NCBI GenBank assembly: GCA_964442345.1
Contig: CAYTZD010000007.1
Location: forward strand, 1 to 35,442
Source of the DNA: Hippea sp964442345
Lineage (GTDB): Bacteria; Campylobacterota_A; Desulfurellia; Desulfurellales; Hippeaceae
Direction: 5' to 3'
Length of the DNA: 35,442 nucleotides
The position numbers and the translations under genes are program-made. Every line of letters starts with the position of its first letter. Position 1 is the first letter of the stretch. Shown in pieces: positions 1 through 9,161 of the stretch. The notes under the pieces are model-generated. The model had not been told where the DNA came from. It made no database searches and saw nothing but the letters and a program-made list of their open reading frames with translations.

Positions 1-5
1 ATAGA

Positions 6-1115
6 TTAGCTTTTATAGGTTGATTTAGGATAAGATCCCAAGATTTTTAAGAATACGGTTAGTGGCTCTATCTTGGAAAGTGCATCCTGAAGTTTTTTAT
101 CCTGTATATGTCCTTCGACATCGACATAAAAGATGTATGAGAAGCTTTTCTGCCTTGATGGACGGGATTCTATGCGTGTTAGGTTGATTTTGTTGTCGTA
201 GAATGGTTTTAATATCTCATACAGTGCGCCAACCTTGTCCCTTATAGAGAACATAAACGATGTCTTATCGTTGCCTGTGGGTTTGGGTATATTTTTGCCT
301 ATAACAAGAAAGCGCGTTGTGTTGTTTGTTTTATCTTCTATGCCACTTGCCAAGATGTTTAGATTGTAGATTTCGCTTGCGGCCTTACTTGCTATGGCTG
401 CAGCTGAGCTATCCTTCTCTGCTATCTTGGCTGCTTTGGCTGTTGAGACTGTTTCAAATAGTGGAACATTGGGCAGATGCTTTTTTAGCCAGCTTTTGCA
501 CTGACCAAGAGCATTAGGATGAGAGTATATTGCCTTTATCTCTTGTAAGGTTTTTGCCTTTGAGAGAAGGTTATGATGAATATCTATGTAGATTTCAGAG
601 ACTATCTTTACATTTGAGTTCGTAAACATATCAAGCGTGTAATGAACAACGCCTTCTATGGAGTTTTCAATCGGAACAACACCAAAATCTGCCCTCTCTG
701 TTTCGACATCCATAAACACATCTTCAATTGACTCTTCGGCTATGTAATGCAAGGAGAGACCAAATCGTTCAATCGCCGCTTGATGCGTAAAAGTGGCTTC
801 AGGGCCTAAATAGCTGATGGTTAAAGGTTCTTCAAGTCTGATTGATGCGCTCATTATCTCTCTGAATATGTTTTTTAGGCTTTTCTTGGGAAACTCTCCG
901 TTGGGCAGTTCTTCAATCATCTTGTATATCTTTGCTTCCCTGTCAGGAGAATAGAAGGGCAAGCCGCTTTTTTGTTTTAGTCTGCCTACTTCCTTTACTA
1001 AAACGGCACGCTCGTTTAAGAGTTTTATTATTTGCTTGTCTATGTCGCTTATACCTTTTCTTAACTCTTCAAGTCTTATAGAAACTGCGTCGTCATTTTT
1101 CTCCATTTTTCCCAT
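6..1115 (-). CDS. pheA: Bifunctional chorismate mutase / prephenate dehydratase (P-protein)
   Basis: Converts chorismate to prephenate and then to phenylpyruvate, the committed steps of phenylalanine synthesis. Of 369 residues, about 13-95 are an AroQ-type helical chorismate mutase (LEELRKGISDIDKQI), about 97-275 the prephenate dehydratase with the catalytic TRF motif at 267-269, and about 285-360 an ACT domain. The ACT domain carries GALY (296-299) and ESRPS (316-320), the phenylalanine-binding motifs of the family, so feedback inhibition is expected. The start lies inside the end of accA (40-nt overlap); a second ATG at 1106 is equally possible and would remove three residues. It is the last gene of the nine-gene minus-strand unit visible here. 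Identification is secure; the exact start is not. Confidence 0.95.
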   Translation of the reverse strand: MGKMEKNDDAVSIRLEELRKGISDIDKQIIKLLNERAVLVKEVGRLKQKSGLPFYSPDREAKIYKMIEELPNGEFPKKSLKNIFREIMSASIRLEEPLTISYLGPEATFTHQAAIERFGLSLHYIAEESIEDVFMDVETERADFGVVPIENSIEGVVHYTLDMFTNSNVKIVSEIYIDIHHNLLSKAKTLQEIKAIYSHPNALGQCKSWLKKHLPNVPLFETVSTAKAAKIAEKDSSAAAIASKAASEIYNLNILASGIEDKTNNTTRFLVIGKNIPKPTGNDKTSFMFSIRDKVGALYEILKPFYDNKINLTRIESRPSRQKSFSYIFYVDVEGHIQDKKLQDALSKIEPLTVFLKILGSYPKSTYKS

Positions 1116-2026
1116 CTCTTCTGAATGAGTTTTTTCTTTGAAAGTCCAAGTAGTTCTTCAAAACTTCTCAAAATAAACCCTTTTACATTTTCTGCTATCT
1201 TATCGTAATCCCTGTGAGCGCCACCCAAAGGTTCTTCTATTATCTCATCGATTACACCAAGTTCGTATAAGTCTTTTGCGCCTATTCTCATTGCTTCTGC
1301 AGCATCGATGGAATGTTCTGTATCGCGCCAAAGGATTGATGAGCAGCCTTCTGGTGATATAACGCCATATATTGAAAACTGCAACATTCCAACCTTATCG
1401 CCTGCTGCAATAGCCAAAGCACCACCAGAGCCACCTTCACCTGTTATAATAACCACGATTGGCACTTCTGTCTCAAACATCGTTTTTAGGTTTGTGGCTA
1501 TGGCTTCGGATTGGCCTCTCTCTTCTGCGCCAATGCCTGGGTATGCTCCGGGTGTATCAACAAATGTTACAATAGGTATGTTAAACTTCTCTGCAAGCTT
1601 CATTATGCGTTGAGATTTTCTATAACCTTCGGGATTTGCCATACCGAAGTTTCTATAAAGGTTATCTTTTGTATTTTTGCCTTTCTGATGTCCTATGATT
1701 GCAACCCTTTGTCCGTCTATATAACCAAAGCCTGTAACGATTGCTTTATCGTCTGCAAACCTTCTATCGCCATGAATTTCAGTAAAATCGTCAACAATTC
1801 TTTCGACATAATCCAATGTATATGGTCTGTTTGGATGTCTTGCTATCTTTATTATCTTGTCTATGGAGAGATTTTCAAATTCCCTTTTTAGTATCTCGTT
1901 CTTTTTCTCTTCGAGTCTTTTTATCTCATCAAGAACATCTATGTTGCGCTCTTCAGCCATCTTTTTGAGATTGGCTATCTGCTCTTCTATCTCATAGATG
2001 GGCTTTTCAAAATCCAAGGTAAACAT
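1076..2026 (-). CDS. accA: Acetyl-CoA carboxylase carboxyltransferase subunit alpha
   Basis: Alpha half of the carboxyltransferase that moves CO2 from carboxybiotin to acetyl-CoA, giving malonyl-CoA for fatty-acid synthesis. The 316-residue length is normal for the family. The N-terminal coiled segment (EEQIANLKKMAEE) is followed by the crotonase-like core with family motifs GDRRFADDKAI, TPGAYPGIGAEERGQ and GEGGSGGALAI. The other acetyl-CoA carboxylase genes (accB, accC, accD) are not in this window. It starts 11 nt after the aspartate kinase stop and its 3' end overlaps pheA, so translational coupling is likely. Confidence 0.96.
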   Translation of the reverse strand: MFTLDFEKPIYEIEEQIANLKKMAEERNIDVLDEIKRLEEKKNEILKREFENLSIDKIIKIARHPNRPYTLDYVERIVDDFTEIHGDRRFADDKAIVTGFGYIDGQRVAIIGHQKGKNTKDNLYRNFGMANPEGYRKSQRIMKLAEKFNIPIVTFVDTPGAYPGIGAEERGQSEAIATNLKTMFETEVPIVVIITGEGGSGGALAIAAGDKVGMLQFSIYGVISPEGCSSILWRDTEHSIDAAEAMRIGAKDLYELGVIDEIIEEPLGGAHRDYDKIAENVKGFILRSFEELLGLSKKKLIQKRWEKWRKMTTQFL

Positions 2027-2037
2027 TGAAAGCCCCC

Positions 2038-3264
2038 TTATTGCTCTTTGTTTAGCTCAAATGCATCGTGCAATGCCCTTACTGCAAGTTCTGTATATTT
2101 TTCATCTATTAGGCAAGAAACCTTTATCTCTGATGTTGTAATTGCCCTTATGTTTATATTTTCTTTTGCTAAGGTGTTAAACATCTTTGCTGCAACACCT
2201 GGATGCGAACGCATACCAACACCAACAATAGATACCTTTGCCACATCTTTATTTATGCTTACTTCGCCAGCATTTAGCTCTTTTGCTAAGTTCTGAAGTA
2301 TCTCAAATGCCTTATCTGCGTCATCCCTTGGGACAGTGAAGGATATATCGGTTGTTTTACCGTCATCGCTAACATTCTGGACAATCATATCAACATTTAT
2401 GTTGTTTTTGGCTATCTCGTCGAATATCTTTGCTGCAACGCCCGGTTCATCTTTAACCTTGTTTATCTTAAGTCTTGCCTGATTTTTGTCGTGTGCCACG
2501 CCGGAGACTACTATTTTTTCCATCTCTTCGTCCTCCTTTGTTACTAAGGTTCCTGGATTAAATGTAAAGCTTGATAAGACCATAATTGGTACATTGTATT
2601 TCATGCCAAACTCAACAGAGCGTATCTGAAGCACCTTGGCGCCCAAGCTTGCAAGTTCCATCATTTCGCAGTAGCTAATTTTATCTAATTTTCTTGCGTC
2701 TTTTACGATTCGTGGGTCTGCTGTGTATATGCCATCAACATCGGTGTATATCTCGCACACATCGGCTTTTAGTGCTGCTGCTATTGCAACGGCTGTTGTA
2801 TCTGAGCCGCCTCTTCCTAAGGTTGTTACATCGCCTGTTGTTTCACTGATTCCCTGAAAGCCTGCAACGATAACTATCTCTCCATTGTCTAAATGCTCAA
2901 ATATCTTCTTTGCGTCTATGGACCTTATTCGTGCTTTTGTGTGTATCTCGTCTGTTACAATGCCACACTGTCTTCCTGTCATTGCAACGGCTTTTGCGCC
3001 TATCTCGTTCAATCTTATGGCAACAAGTGCGCTTGAGATTCTCTCGCCACTTGATAAAAGCAAATCCATCTCTCTTTCGCTTGGTCTTTTGGAGAGCTCT
3101 TTTGCCATCTTGATCAATTTATCTGTTTCGCCAGCCATTGCAGATACAATGGCGACTACCTTGTTGCCTTTTTCTGCCGTCTCTTTTATGTGCTGAGCTA
3201 CAATTTTAATGCGTTCAATAGATCCAACGCTTGTTCCGCCGTATTTCTGAACAATCAAAGCCAT
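2038..3264 (-). CDS. lysC: Aspartate kinase
   Basis: Phosphorylates L-aspartate, the first step towards lysine, threonine, methionine and diaminopimelate for peptidoglycan. The chosen start gives 408 residues beginning MALIVQKYGGTSVG, with the kinase signature KYGGTSV at the N-terminus; GRGGSDTTAVAIAAAL and TDVDGIYTADPR are core motifs. Two C-terminal ACT modules (about residues 265-400) are typical of feedback-regulated enzymes. An upstream in-frame ATG at 3351 would add 29 residues, but they overlap the end of ftsK and precede the conserved start. The ATG at 3264 has a strong GGGGGG Shine-Dalgarno about 7 nt upstream, so it is preferred. It lies 13 nt after ftsK. Confidence 0.95.
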   Translation of the reverse strand: MALIVQKYGGTSVGSIERIKIVAQHIKETAEKGNKVVAIVSAMAGETDKLIKMAKELSKRPSEREMDLLLSSGERISSALVAIRLNEIGAKAVAMTGRQCGIVTDEIHTKARIRSIDAKKIFEHLDNGEIVIVAGFQGISETTGDVTTLGRGGSDTTAVAIAAALKADVCEIYTDVDGIYTADPRIVKDARKLDKISYCEMMELASLGAKVLQIRSVEFGMKYNVPIMVLSSFTFNPGTLVTKEDEEMEKIVVSGVAHDKNQARLKINKVKDEPGVAAKIFDEIAKNNINVDMIVQNVSDDGKTTDISFTVPRDDADKAFEILQNLAKELNAGEVSINKDVAKVSIVGVGMRSHPGVAAKMFNTLAKENINIRAITTSEIKVSCLIDEKYTELAVRALHDAFELNKEQ

Positions 3265-3277
3265 CTTTAAATCCCCC

Positions 3278-5553
3278 CTAAATAAGGATTTCCCTTTTTC
3301 CCCTGTGATCGGGTTTTGATAGTATACCTTTTTTCTCCATTTGTTCAACAATTCTTGCTGCTTTATTATAACCTATTTTTAGTTTTCTTTGCAAATACGA
3401 TATTGAAGGATTGCCGCCTTCTTTTATTACCCTTACGGCTTCTTCAAACATTGGGTCTAACTCTTCGTCATCGTCTGTTATTCCAACTATCTCCTTTGTT
3501 GCTTCGATAAGTTCTTCGTTGTATTCTGGCGATCCTTGCGATTTTACAAAGTCTGTTACCCTTTTTATCTCGTTATCGCTTATAAATGCGCCGTGTATTC
3601 TAACTAAGCTTGCAGCGCCGGGTTGCATAAACAGCATATCTCCCATACCGAGCAATGCTTCTGCACCCTGCTGGTCTAAGATTGTCCTTGAATCGACCTT
3701 CGATGTAACCTTAAATGAGATTCTTGCAGGGAAGTTTGCTTTGATTAAGCCTGTTATAACATCAACGCTTGGCCTTTGTGTTGCAACGATTAGATGGATT
3801 CCACTTGCCCTTGCCTTCTGAGCCAATCTTTCGATATACATCTCTACCTTTTTCCCGCTTGTCATCATTAAATCTGCAAGCTCATCGACAACGACAACAA
3901 TGTATGGCATAGGTGGGTAATCTATACTGCCTGACCTTGCTTTTTTGTTGAAGCCTTCGATGTTTCTTACGCCTGTTTCGTTCATTATCTTGTATCGTGT
4001 CTCCATCTCATTTACCAAAGCACTTAAAGCTGCTGCTGCTTCTTTTGGGTCTGTAACAACAGGCATCATCATGTGCGGTATGCCGTCGTACATGGAAAGC
4101 TCTAAAATCTTTGGGTCAATCATAACAAACTTTACTTCCTTTGGCGTTGCCTTGTATAGAATGCTTACAATCATCGTATTAAGCGATACGCTTTTGCCTG
4201 AGCCTGTTGCACCGGCAATCAAAAGATGTGGCATTTTTGTTAAATCCGTTACAAACACATTGCCGACTGTATCCTTACCCAAGCCAAGTGTTAACTTGCT
4301 TGTTGAGTTCATAAAGGTTTTTGATGAGATAATCTCTTTCATATAAACGGTTTTTCTCTGTTTGTTTGATATCTCAATGCCGACAGCTGCCTTACCCGGA
4401 ATTGGTGCTATGATTCTAACCGACATTGCTTCCATTGCTAAAGCTAAGTCGTTATAAAGATTGGCTATCTTGCTGATTTTTATGCCGGATCTGGGTCTGA
4501 ATTCATACATCGTAACGACAGGACCTGGCTTTACGCCAACAACCTTGCCGTCAACACCAAAATGCTTTAGCTTTTCTTCTAACTTTCTTGCGCTTTCTTC
4601 TATCTCCTGTCTGTCAAACTCTTCATCGCCAATCTGTATCGGTTCATCCAATAGATCAATAGGTGGGAATGTATATCCGTCTTCTGTTTTTTTCTCGTGA
4701 GTTGTCTCTGTTTCGTTTTTTTTCTCTAAATATTCGGTATCTATNNNNNNNNNNNNNNNNNNNNNNNNNNNNNNNNNNNNNNNNNNNNNNNNNNNNNNNN
4801 NNNNNNNNNNNNNNNNNNNNNNNNNNNNNNNNNNNNNNNNNNNNCGTTTTTTTTCTCTAAATATTCGGTATCTATCTCTATGGAGTGTTTCTCTTGTTGA
4901 GTGATTTTGTTATCTTGATTGGGTTCTGGTTCTTCTTTATCTGTTGTCTCTTCTATATCTATTGCTTCTTCTTCTGGTTTTTTAGGTGTCTCTTTTGGCT
5001 TTATAGGTTTTTTGTCGTTTTTTTTTACTTCGCCATTTTCTTTTTGTTTTGCCTTTGGAATGTATGATGATATTGTTGTAAAAAATTCCTTCTGTGCCAC
5101 ATACAAAACCACCAAAGAGAGTGGTAAAAAGATAATAAATGTGCCTATTTTGCCTAAGAAGAATATAACCGATTTACCAATCATATACCCTATACTGCCG
5201 CAGATAAAAAAGCCATGATTGATTAGATTTGTTCTATTTGCTGAGATGGCAGCATAAAGGATAATGTCAAAAAGCACAAGAAAGAGAAAGGAGAATAGAA
5301 TGCTGCGTGTGTATTTTAGTGGACTTTTTGCGTATGAGAATGTGCTTAATCCTATGAAAATGGGTATAAGAAAGGCTGAAATGCCGAATCTATTTAGAAG
5401 AAAAAACGAAAGCTTAGCACCAAAAAGGCCAATAAAATTTTTTATATTCTGGTATGGATAAAAGATGTCAGAGAAGTGATACGATGCAACAGCCAAAGCT
5501 ATAATAAGTGCAACAAATAGATTAAGCCACGCAAAGGGTTTTAGCTTTTTCAT
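3278..5553 (-). CDS. ftsK: DNA translocase FtsK, interrupted by a scaffold gap
   Basis: Membrane-anchored, septum-located DNA pump that clears chromosome termini at division. The N-terminal part has about four membrane segments within residues 8-155, then an acidic, Lys/Pro/Glu-rich linker. The motor has Walker A GATGSGKS (about 404-411) and Walker B VVVVDELADL (about 513). The last 60 residues form a winged-helix gamma domain (NPSISYLQRKLKIGYNKAAR) that reads KOPS-type DNA signals. A 100-N gap at 4745-4844 falls in the linker. As printed, the two parts are in different frames; removing the Ns plus one of two identical 31-bp flanks joins them in frame into 714 residues. The start is immediately after the RNase J stop. 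Confidence 0.93.
4714..4875. repeat. Identical 31-bp flanks of the ftsK gap (probable contig overlap)
   Basis: Copies at 4714-4744 and 4845-4875 are identical, including a run of eight T. Deleting one copy and the Ns removes 131 bp. That converts the 902-nt offset between the two open frames into 771 nt (257 codons), restoring a single frame. This favours an assembly artefact over a biological repeat. Confidence 0.9.
4745..4844. other. 100-N scaffold gap inside ftsK
   Basis: Exactly 100 Ns, a conventional placeholder length. The 31 bases before (4714-4744) and the 31 bases after (4845-4875) are identical, which suggests two overlapping contig ends and no missing DNA. Confidence 0.97.
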
Positions 5554-7209
5554 TTAGATCTCCATTATTATTGGTAATACCATAGGACTTCTCATAAGCT
5601 TTTTGTGTAAAAATTTGTTCATCGCTTTTCTGATCTTTTTCTTTATCTCGTATGCGTCTGTTCTTAGGTCTATATTGCTTTGATTTATCAGATTTTTTAC
5701 CATCATTGTGGCTTCGTGTAAAAGCTTCTGGGATTTTTCTTCATACAACAGTCCCTTTGTTATGATCTCTGGGTTGCTTAAAAGTTCGCCTGTTGTGTTG
5801 CTTACTGTTACGATAACAACGACAAACCCGTCAGTTGATAGTTTTATTCTGTCTCTGATTACAACATCTTCAACATCACCAACACCTTTGCCATCGACGA
5901 ATACCCTGCCTGTTCTTATCTTTCCGTCAACTTTAATACTGTCTTTTGTTATTTTGAGTATGTCGCCGTTGTCTATGTTGAATATGTTTTGCGGTTTTAT
6001 GCCCAATTCTTGGGCTATCTTTGCATGCTGTTTTCTCATCATGTATTCGCCGTGTATAGGCATAAAGTATTCTGGCCTTACCATGTTTATCATAAGCTTT
6101 AGCTCTTCTTCTGATGCATGGCCAGATACATGCACATTTGAATTGCCTTCATAGAAGACATCTGCGCCCTTTCTTGAGAGTGCGTTTATAACCTTTAGGA
6201 TAGCCCTTTCATTACCCGGTATTGCTTTGGCAGAGATAACGACCGTGTCTGTTGGTTTTATCTTGATTTTTTTGTGTTCTCCCAATGCTATGCGAGATAG
6301 TCCACTCATCGGTTCGCCTTGAGAACCTGTTGTTACGATAATAATCTCCTTGTCGGGATATTTTGATATATCATCTTCTTTTATTAAGACATTTTCTGGA
6401 ACCTTCAGATAGCCAAGTTCCATAGCTATTGTTGCGTTTTGCACCATACTTTTTCCTGTTATGCAGACCTTTCTGTTTGTCTCAACGGCTGTATTTATAA
6501 CCTGTTGGATTCTATGGATGTTTGATGCAAATGTTACAAGCAGGATTCTGCCTTTGGCATTTGAGAATATATCGAAAAATCCCTTTTTTATCTCTTTCTC
6601 TGATCCTGTAAATCCCTTGGATGTGGCATTTGTGCTATCGCTTAAAAGCAGTTTTACACCACGCGAGCCATACTCTGAAAATTTAAGCATATCAAACGGC
6701 TTGCCATCAACAGGTGTCTGGTCTATCTTGAAGTCTCCCGTATGTACAATAACGCCTACATCCGTTGTTATGGCAAAACCGACACCGTCAACAATTGAAT
6801 GCGTTGTTCTGATTGGTTCTATCTCAAAATCGCCAATTGTAAACTTCTTCGATGGTTCTATCTCGACCATCTCTATGTTTGTTAAATTAAATTCCTTTAG
6901 TTTTGCCTTTACAAGGCCAAGTGTTAATTTTGTGCCATAGATAGGCACTTTTACATTCTGAAGCAGGTATGGGATTGCGCCAACATGGTCTTCGTGTGCA
7001 TGTGTTAGAACTAAGGCTTTGAATTTATCTTTATTTTCGTAAATGTATGTGAAGTCTGGTATTACGATGTCAACGCCCAGCATATCTTCTTCTGGGAACA
7101 TTAAACCTGCATCTATCAGGATTAAGTCGTTTTCTGTCTCAAAGACTGTTGAGTTTATACCTATCTCGTCTAATCCACCAAGTGCTATGACTTTTACGAA
7201 TTCTGCCAT
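5554..7209 (-). CDS. rnj: Ribonuclease J
   Basis: Metallo-beta-lactamase/beta-CASP RNase with 5'-3' exonuclease and endonuclease activity in mRNA decay and RNA maturation. The 551-residue length matches Bacillus RNase J1 and lacks the long N-terminal extension of Helicobacter RNase J. The zinc motif HAHEDH is at 70-75; THSIVDGVG and HTGDFKID supply further metallo-beta-lactamase ligands. The beta-CASP region includes STNATSKGFTGSE and SGHASEEELK, followed by the C-terminal domain. The start overlaps the end of rsmA by 16 nt and the stop abuts ftsK, so it is coexpressed with rRNA-modification and cell-division genes. Confidence 0.96.
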   Translation of the reverse strand: MAEFVKVIALGGLDEIGINSTVFETENDLILIDAGLMFPEEDMLGVDIVIPDFTYIYENKDKFKALVLTHAHEDHVGAIPYLLQNVKVPIYGTKLTLGLVKAKLKEFNLTNIEMVEIEPSKKFTIGDFEIEPIRTTHSIVDGVGFAITTDVGVIVHTGDFKIDQTPVDGKPFDMLKFSEYGSRGVKLLLSDSTNATSKGFTGSEKEIKKGFFDIFSNAKGRILLVTFASNIHRIQQVINTAVETNRKVCITGKSMVQNATIAMELGYLKVPENVLIKEDDISKYPDKEIIIVTTGSQGEPMSGLSRIALGEHKKIKIKPTDTVVISAKAIPGNERAILKVINALSRKGADVFYEGNSNVHVSGHASEEELKLMINMVRPEYFMPIHGEYMMRKQHAKIAQELGIKPQNIFNIDNGDILKITKDSIKVDGKIRTGRVFVDGKGVGDVEDVVIRDRIKLSTDGFVVVIVTVSNTTGELLSNPEIITKGLLYEEKSQKLLHEATMMVKNLINQSNIDLRTDAYEIKKKIRKAMNKFLHKKLMRSPMVLPIIMEI

Positions 7210-7919
7210 TGTCTTCTCCAGAGATAATAGATTTCATCCAAACTTAAATCGGATGGTCTTTTATGTGCAAACCCTTCTTCAACAGAGAAGGGTTTTAGGT
7301 TATTTTTAATAGTTTTTCTTGGGTGTGAAAATAGTTTGTCGATAAACTTGAAGAAACTGTTGTCTATTTGATAGGCGCTCTTTTTTCTTTTGAATTCAAC
7401 AACGCTTGATACAACCTTTGGTTTTGGCTTAAACGAGCCAGCAGAGACATTAAATAGCCTTACCGTATCGTAATAAAGCTGACACAAAACGCTAAACTTC
7501 GAAAAATCCCTTGTTTGTGGCTTTGCCACTATGGTGTCTGCGACCTCTTTCTGAACCATAAAAACCATCTTTGGTATAAGGTTAAACTGCAAAACAAAAT
7601 TCTTTATTATTGCCTTTGCTGCGTTGTATGGCAAATTGCCGCATATAACAGCTTCCCTTTTTATTTTGATATGCGCCGCATCTCCTCCTAACAGATAAAA
7701 ATTTTTACCTTTAAATCGCTCCTTTAGATAACCGAAAAGCTCTCTGTCCAATTCAACACCGATGACTGTTCTGTTGTTGGTTAAAAGTTTTTCTGTCAGA
7801 GCTCCTTTACCAGGTCCAATCTCAATAATTAAAGGTGCACCTTCGCATCGTTTTGCTATTTTAAGGGCAACACCTTCGTTTATTAAGAAGTGCTGCCCGA
7901 ACTGTTTCTTTGCTTCCAT
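7194..7919 (-). CDS. rsmA: 16S rRNA dimethyladenosine transferase RsmA/KsgA
   Basis: SAM-dependent enzyme that dimethylates two adjacent adenosines near the 3' end of 16S rRNA, a late step in small-subunit assembly. The N-terminal KKQFGQHFLIN is the family signature, EIGPGKGALTEKL the SAM-binding loop, and NLPYNAAKAI the catalytic NLPY motif. At 241 residues it is shorter than the E. coli enzyme (about 270), with a reduced C-terminal domain. It starts within the 3' end of pdxA (37-nt overlap); the pdxA-rsmA pairing also occurs in E. coli. Confidence 0.95.
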   Translation of the reverse strand: MEAKKQFGQHFLINEGVALKIAKRCEGAPLIIEIGPGKGALTEKLLTNNRTVIGVELDRELFGYLKERFKGKNFYLLGGDAAHIKIKREAVICGNLPYNAAKAIIKNFVLQFNLIPKMVFMVQKEVADTIVAKPQTRDFSKFSVLCQLYYDTVRLFNVSAGSFKPKPKVVSSVVEFKRKKSAYQIDNSFFKFIDKLFSHPRKTIKNNLKPFSVEEGFAHKRPSDLSLDEIYYLWRRQWQNS

Positions 7920-8908
7920 CGTGCCATTCTGTATGCCTGATTAACAGCTTCTGAAAAGCTTTTATGGCTTGCTATAAATCTGCCTGCTATGTCAAAGGCT
8001 GTGCCGTGATCTGGAGATGTTCTTATTATTGGTATGCCGAGTGTGATATTTACGCTTGTATCGAAGTATAATGCCTTTAAGGCACTTAATCCCTGATCGT
8101 GATACATACTTATAAAGCAGTCGTAAATATTGCGTTTGTCTTTGACAAATATGGTATCGGCTGAGAATGTGCCTTCAACATCTATTCCTTCGCTTTGAGC
8201 CTGTCTTATTGCAGGCATTATCTCTTTGGCTTCTTCATCACCTAAAAGTCCACCTTCTGAATTATGTGGATTTAGGCTTGCCACAGCAATCTTTGGCTGC
8301 TTTAAGCCATACCACTTCTTTAGGTCGTTATTTACTATCTTTATCGTTTTATAGACACGCTCTTTTGTTACTAATCTGGGAACTTCCCTTAATGGAACAT
8401 GTGTCGTTACAAGTGCGATTCTAAAGCGCTTTGCTGCAAGCATCATTACATACTCTTTTGTGTTTGTAAGTTCTGCCAGAACTTCCGTATGGCCTGCGTA
8501 TTTGTGGCCTGCAAGGTTTATCGCTTCTTTGCTGAAGGGTGCCGTTATTATGGCATTTACATAATCCTTTTTTGTTGCTTCAACGCCTTCAACAAAACTT
8601 TTGAAAGCTATATCTCCACATGCTGCGCTAATTTGGCCAACTTTTAGCTCATCAATGTTGAAATTGTCCACTTCAACGATATTAATCTCTCCATCCTTAT
8701 ATGAGCTTTTTATGGATTCTGCATCCTTTATCAAGTTTATCTGCATGGCAAGGTTGAATTTATCAAGATAGTATTCAAAGACTGCACTTGAGCCGAATAT
8801 GACAAGCTTGTGTTTGGAACTTGGTTTGTATATTAAGTGTTTTAAAATCACTTCAGGGCCTATGCCTGCAGGATCTCCCATACTAACGCCTAATAGTGGT
8901 TTATTCAT
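7883..8908 (-). CDS. pdxA: 4-hydroxythreonine-4-phosphate dehydrogenase
   Basis: Oxidises 4-phosphohydroxy-L-threonine in the DXP-dependent route to pyridoxal phosphate, working with PdxJ (not in this window). The 341-residue protein opens with the family signature GVSMGDPAGIGPEV. AGHTEVLAEL, SLNPHNSEGG and SMYHDQGLSALKAL contain the histidines that bind the divalent metal. The start overlaps the 3' end of the S4-domain gene by 8 nt. PLP is the cofactor of IlvE and alanine racemase, also encoded in this window. Confidence 0.95.
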   Translation of the reverse strand: MNKPLLGVSMGDPAGIGPEVILKHLIYKPSSKHKLVIFGSSAVFEYYLDKFNLAMQINLIKDAESIKSSYKDGEINIVEVDNFNIDELKVGQISAACGDIAFKSFVEGVEATKKDYVNAIITAPFSKEAINLAGHKYAGHTEVLAELTNTKEYVMMLAAKRFRIALVTTHVPLREVPRLVTKERVYKTIKIVNNDLKKWYGLKQPKIAVASLNPHNSEGGLLGDEEAKEIMPAIRQAQSEGIDVEGTFSADTIFVKDKRNIYDCFISMYHDQGLSALKALYFDTSVNITLGIPIIRTSPDHGTAFDIAGRFIASHKSFSEAVNQAYRMARWKQRNSSGSTS

Positions 8909-9161
8909 AATACTCCTCGCTAATTGTAGTGTAATAGTTTTTAGCTAAGGATTTTGGTGTGCCTTTTTGTGGTAAATCTTCAACCTTGTATTTTACCTTT
9001 TTCTGCTTAAAGTATATCTCTATCTCATCGCCTATTTTCACTTCATAGGATGCCTTTGCTTTTTTTGAATTCACGAATACGAAACCTTCATCGCACATCT
9101 GCTTGGCAGATGTTCTGCGTTTTATTATTCTTGATTCCTTTAGGAACTGATCCAATCTCAT
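8901..9161 (-). CDS. Small S4-domain RNA-binding protein (RqcP/HslR-like)
   Basis: An 86-residue basic protein that is almost entirely one S4 RNA-binding fold. RLDQFLKESRIIKRRTSAKQ is the S4 helix-turn-helix, followed by the strand GFVFVNSKKAKASYEVKIGD. Relatives include HslR (Hsp15) and RqcP (YlmH/YabO group), which bind 50S subunits carrying stalled peptidyl-tRNA and take part in ribosome quality control. Size and order fit, but no qualitative feature separates RqcP from HslR here. It overlaps the surA-like stop as ATGA and the pdxA start. Confidence 0.85.
   Translation of the reverse strand: MRLDQFLKESRIIKRRTSAKQMCDEGFVFVNSKKAKASYEVKIGDEIEIYFKQKKVKYKVEDLPQKGTPKSLAKNYYTTISEEYYE

Noticed and set aside
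3265..3351. Longer aspartate kinase start at 3351
   Set aside because: The extra 29 residues overlap the ftsK gamma domain on the same strand, are not part of the family and bypass the strong GGGGGG ribosome-binding site before 3264.
4714..4875. A real tandem repeat or phase-variable tract at the ftsK gap
   Set aside because: 31 bp is not a multiple of three and would break the frame. The collapsed sequence gives a perfect frame and the gap is a placeholder of exactly 100 Ns.
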